A DNA stretch of 64,000 bases from assembly GCA_017311185.1 (NCBI GenBank), contig JAESUZ010002395.1, positions 310,001-374,000 on the forward strand, given 5' to 3'. The DNA is from Proteles cristata cristata. Taxonomy: Eukaryota > Chordata > Mammalia > Carnivora > Hyaenidae. The notes below the pieces were generated by a model, which saw only the letters and a list, made by a program, of their open reading frames with translations, was not told where the DNA came from and did not search any database. Positions 60,843-64,000 of the stretch are shown one piece after another (position 1 is the stretch's first letter; every line of letters starts with the position of its first letter). The translations under genes and the position numbers were made by a program.

Positions 60843-62156
60843 GAAAGCTGATTGTAGATAACTAGGTGGGAAAGCTGGTGAACAACCAAACCTGAATTTA
60901 CACATGGGTCCAACAGACTTCAGACTCTGCCTAGAGGCAGAGATGGCAGCCTCTTTAGCTGTCTCTTGCTCTTTCAGAACTACAGATGGATATTGAGCCA
61001 GAAAGAGATAAATAAACTGTGATCTTTTCAAACCCAGGCTTCTCCCCAAGGGCTTGAAGCAGGGACATTATGCCTGAAGCAATAATTGGAGTCCAATGAC
61101 CCGAGTCCTCCATCATTAGACTGTAGCCTGGCTGCTTGCTTATTCCCAGGATTCTTTCAGGCATTCGAGCTCATCTGAGGCAGACAATCTTGCCTTCAAA
61201 TCTATGTTATAATGGGATCAAGAACCATTTTCAAGTCCTCTAGAACAAGTTCAGATTTGCACACTTTTTAAATTGCCGTCTTGCATTTGGCTCACTGCAG
61301 ACGGTCAAGTCGGAGAGAAAGCAGAGAATGTTATCTGTGCCCCCGGTGTAGACGTCAAAAACCTGTAGCATCAGGTTTTGGGGGGACTTGGAGGCTCTCA
61401 GGAAGAACGCGATGGGACACAGAAGTGTGTGGCTCCTGTGTTTACTTAGTTGGTGTTGAATACATGCTTTGCAAAAGAACAAATTCATCGTCAAGGATTT
61501 CCCACCTGTGTCGAGCCGCCGAGCTGCATGCATTTCAAGCCATGAGTTCATGGGCCCTGTGATTCTTCTCTACCACTAATATGCTTCCACTCAGAGAAAA
61601 CCCCTCCCTCTGAGGTTTGTCCCAACTTGCCCACTCTCCCTCCCCCCTTCAGCCATCCAGTGACGCCCCAATGACTCCCCGTACTCACTGATGACTTGGG
61701 CTCCTTCCTGCATTATCCCCTTTCCGTGTTCCGCTAGGATAGGTATCTGCACGGATACCACCATGAAGGATCATGTGGTACCTGAGCCTTACAGATGTGA
61801 CCTCTGTCAACTCCGGCAGCCCTTACTCAACCTTTGTCACCCACAACCACCTCCTGTGGGAGGGTCTTCCACTCTAGGGCTTCCTCCTCACTGGTTTCAA
61901 ACTGCAGGGCAGAGCCGTTGGTGAGTCACAAAGTTATTCAGTGGACTTGCAGCATTTTCGCAAAATAAAATAGAAAATACCTGACAGCACTGCATGTAAT
62001 AAGGAGGTAATTTTTTCATTAAACTTTTGTTTGAATTATATGTATTGATAGGTATATGGGGCTATGATATCAGATTTTTTTCCAGAAGGTCGTGGTCAAA
62101 AAAAGTTTGAAAAATACTTTCCTCGGCACTTTTTTTTTTTGCAGAATATTCCATCG
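60843..62156. other. Intergenic, no recognised feature
   Basis: 1.3 kb of single-copy-looking DNA. No gene or named repeat seen. Confidence 0.5.
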
Positions 62157-62352
62157 TTTTTAAGTTTATTTATTTATTTTGAGAGACAGAGAGAGAGAGA
62201 GAGCATGCCAAATGAGCAGGGGAGAGGCAGAGAGAGAGAATCCTGCACTGACAGTGCAGAGCCCGATGTGGGGCTCAAAGTCACAAACTGCAAGATCATG
62301 ACCTGAGCTAACACCAAGAATCAGACCCATAACCGAGCCACCCAGGCACCCC
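62157..62352 (-). repeat. SINEC copy
   Basis: Reverse copy with target repeat CAGAATATTCCAT / CAGAACATTCTAT. The segment between the GA-rich and tRNA-like parts is short. Confidence 0.85.
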
Positions 62353-62545
62353 AGAACATTCTATTTTTTAAATATCATTCTTTCATAGTTACCTCTAATG
62401 AATGACATCTGCTCACTCTCTACTTTCCAGACACTCGTTATTGCAATTCTTACAGTTACATGTGGCCCTTTAGCACGGCAGGTGAAAAACTAAGAACTGG
62501 GATATTGTTACATTATAGATTTCTTATTCCATCCCAATCCCCTCT

Positions 62546-62546
<1 letters not shown>

Positions 62547-62578
<32 letters not shown>

Positions 62579-62597
62579 CTATACTGTACACACACAC
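62547..62597. repeat. (CA)n microsatellite
   Basis: About 15 CA units, a short break (TACTATACTGTA), then five more. Confidence 0.92.
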
Positions 62598-62922
62598 AAA
62601 TTGTCTAGTGGGCATGCACCCTCATACTGGAGTGGATATTGAAACAGAGGGTGAGTTTTCCATACGAGCTTACATGGGGACAGAATGGACACACCACATG
62701 CAGTCAAACGAGATGACCAGAAGTCACACGTGGTAGTGTGTGCATATCCTGGGCAAGGAGGATTCATGACAGTAACACAAGAGGCAGGGAGATTTCGGCT
62801 TTCTTCAAGATGACAGAGTCATGACCCAGAAGAAAAAGCCCAGTCTTACAAACTCGAGCCATAATGTAAACTCTGAGTCAATGTAAATGGTAAATTCGAA
62901 CGTTCTCTTGGGTGGTAGGCTA

Positions 62923-63140
62923 CAGGAGGATTTCTCAACCTGGAAACTACTGATGTTTTGGACTGGATAATTCTTTACTGGGTGGGTGGGGGGGGCTGTT
63001 CTGTGCATTGTAAGATATTTAGCAGCATGCCTGGCCTCTGCCCACTACACGCCAGTAGCATCTCCCCTCGCTGCTTGTGACAGCCTCCGGACACTACAAA
63101 TTGTGCCCTGGGGGAAAATCATCCCAGTTGAGAAGCACTA
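62923..63140 (-). mobile_element. MER20 (hAT-Charlie remnant)
   Basis: CAGGAGGATTTCTCAACC, GGATAATTCTTTACTGGGTG, GCATTGTAAGATATTTAGCA, CACTACACGCCAGTAGCATC and TTGAGAAGCACTA. Nearly full length, same orientation as the other copy. Confidence 0.88.
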
Positions 63141-63895
63141 GGATATAGCAATGAGAGCAAAATCTGTGTCATGAAGTGTCCCATGGTTGGTGAGTTCCTC
63201 TGTGGCCACGATTTCCTTTGGCCCTCACAGCACCCCTACAAAGTAAGACTAGCCCTGTTAGAACTTTCCATGGTCCCATTCACCCGTTGCCCGGGTATCC
63301 CATGCTCTCGAGAGCTCAGCCTCAGCCATCCTCCTCTGAAGCAGACGATCAGGAGCTTCAGACTGTGCATCAATCACAAAATGAGCCACCTTTTACCCAT
63401 TCCCAGTCTTTTGGCAACGCAAAGGCCGGAATCAAAATACCAGAAGACAAGACACCGAAAGTACTTTAGGAAGCCACATTTGGACATTCCAGCTCTGCTG
63501 TGAACTGTAAGAACACAGATTATTAACATCATTCACCTTCCTTATTTATGGGTGTCTGACACCCGGAGAAAAAGAAATAACCACCCCCACGTCAAACACG
63601 TATCAGTGGTGCCCCCTGCTCTCACCCGTAGATCCCCTGAACCCAGGATAGTGCTCAAAGAACACAAACTCAGCCTCTTTCAGTCCCAGTCTGCCTGCAT
63701 CCCAGTTCCAAATTCCTGGGAACAGTCACAATGGGGCTCTTACAGGGGTCATCACACGACACCAGGGGCACCCTTCACACAGACCATGGAAATCCTATGG
63801 TACCTAGTTTCAGAGTATGAACAGGGCTTTGGGGACCAGCCCACAGATAAAAAGCAAATCTCTGAGAAGGTGGTAACAAATTAGACAGGTGCCTC
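63141..63895. other. Intergenic, no recognised feature
   Basis: Between the MER20 and the U2 fragment. Two overlapping open frames of about 80-110 codons lack recognisable content. Confidence 0.5.
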
Positions 63896-63930
63896 CACAC
63901 TTGATCTGAGCCAAAAGGCCAAGAAAGGAT
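63896..63930 (-). pseudogene. U2 snRNA 5'-end retropseudogene fragment
   Basis: Read on the reverse strand, about 34 bases match the 5' end of U2 snRNA, with roughly four mismatches; the core GGCCTTTTGGCT and AGATCAAGTGT are intact. It is flanked by the 13-base imperfect repeat AGACAGGTGCCTC (63883-63895) and AGACGGGTGCTTC (63931-63943). There is no poly(A) tail. It is far too short to be a functional U2 gene. Confidence 0.75.
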
Positions 63931-64000
63931 AGACGGGTGCTTCTAAAGATGTCGACTGAAACGATCTCACGCAAGTCAGGAAACTTCTTGCACCCTGAGT

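Noticed and set aside
61240..61562. Overlapping open frames on both strands (103 and 93 codons)
   Set aside because: Overlapping opposite frames with no recognised motif; treated as chance.
24900..62352. tRNA-like sequences on both strands that could be read as tRNA-Lys genes
   Set aside because: Each is the head of a SINE with CT-rich middle, A-rich tail and target-site repeats. None keeps a complete tRNA fold.

Overview
This window is mammalian nuclear DNA, most probably from a cat or another feliform carnivore. Intron-split coding, ancient mammalian repeats (MIR, L2, MER5A, MER20) and about 30 copies of a tRNA-Lys-like SINE whose head, middle and CT-rich tail match the felid CanSINE type (SINEC_Fc) support this. 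There are no operons, ribosome-binding sites or prokaryote-style ORFs, and almost every translated ORF in the window is chance or repeat-derived. The species assignment is an inference from repeat type.

The only protein gene I can support is the 3' half of SEMA6A (semaphorin 6A, class 6 transmembrane semaphorin) on the + strand. Seven coding exons are readable: the end of the sema domain (148-288), the PSI domain (377-457), the PSI end and linker (2879-2937), a 21-nt microexon (5297-5317), a 51-nt cassette exon (5454-5504), a 165-nt juxtamembrane stalk exon (11038-11202), and a terminal exon (30507 to about 34800) that holds the transmembrane helix, the whole cytoplasmic tail, the stop codon at 31703-31705 and a 3' UTR of about 3.1 kb. 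The reading frame closes across every junction. The 5' half of the gene lies before base 1.

The last intron (11203-30506) is 19.3 kb and holds scattered ancient repeats plus several repeat-free AT-rich blocks that look like candidate conserved noncoding elements. The terminal exon is GC- and CpG-rich, and its 3' UTR carries a (GC)n(AC)n tract, two miR-27 seed matches and two miR-124 seed matches.

From about 34800 to 64000 no gene is recognisable. This intergenic flank is dense in SINEs, several of them nested, tandemly duplicated or interrupting L2 copies. It also has an L1 3' end, two MER20 copies, a probable solo LTR and, at the very end, a short target-site-flanked fragment of U2 snRNA. 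A repeat-free block at about 44690-45500 is the best candidate for distal regulatory DNA. I found no undescribed gene system; the most interesting items are the modular alternative-splicing region of SEMA6A and the unusual retroposon structures downstream.
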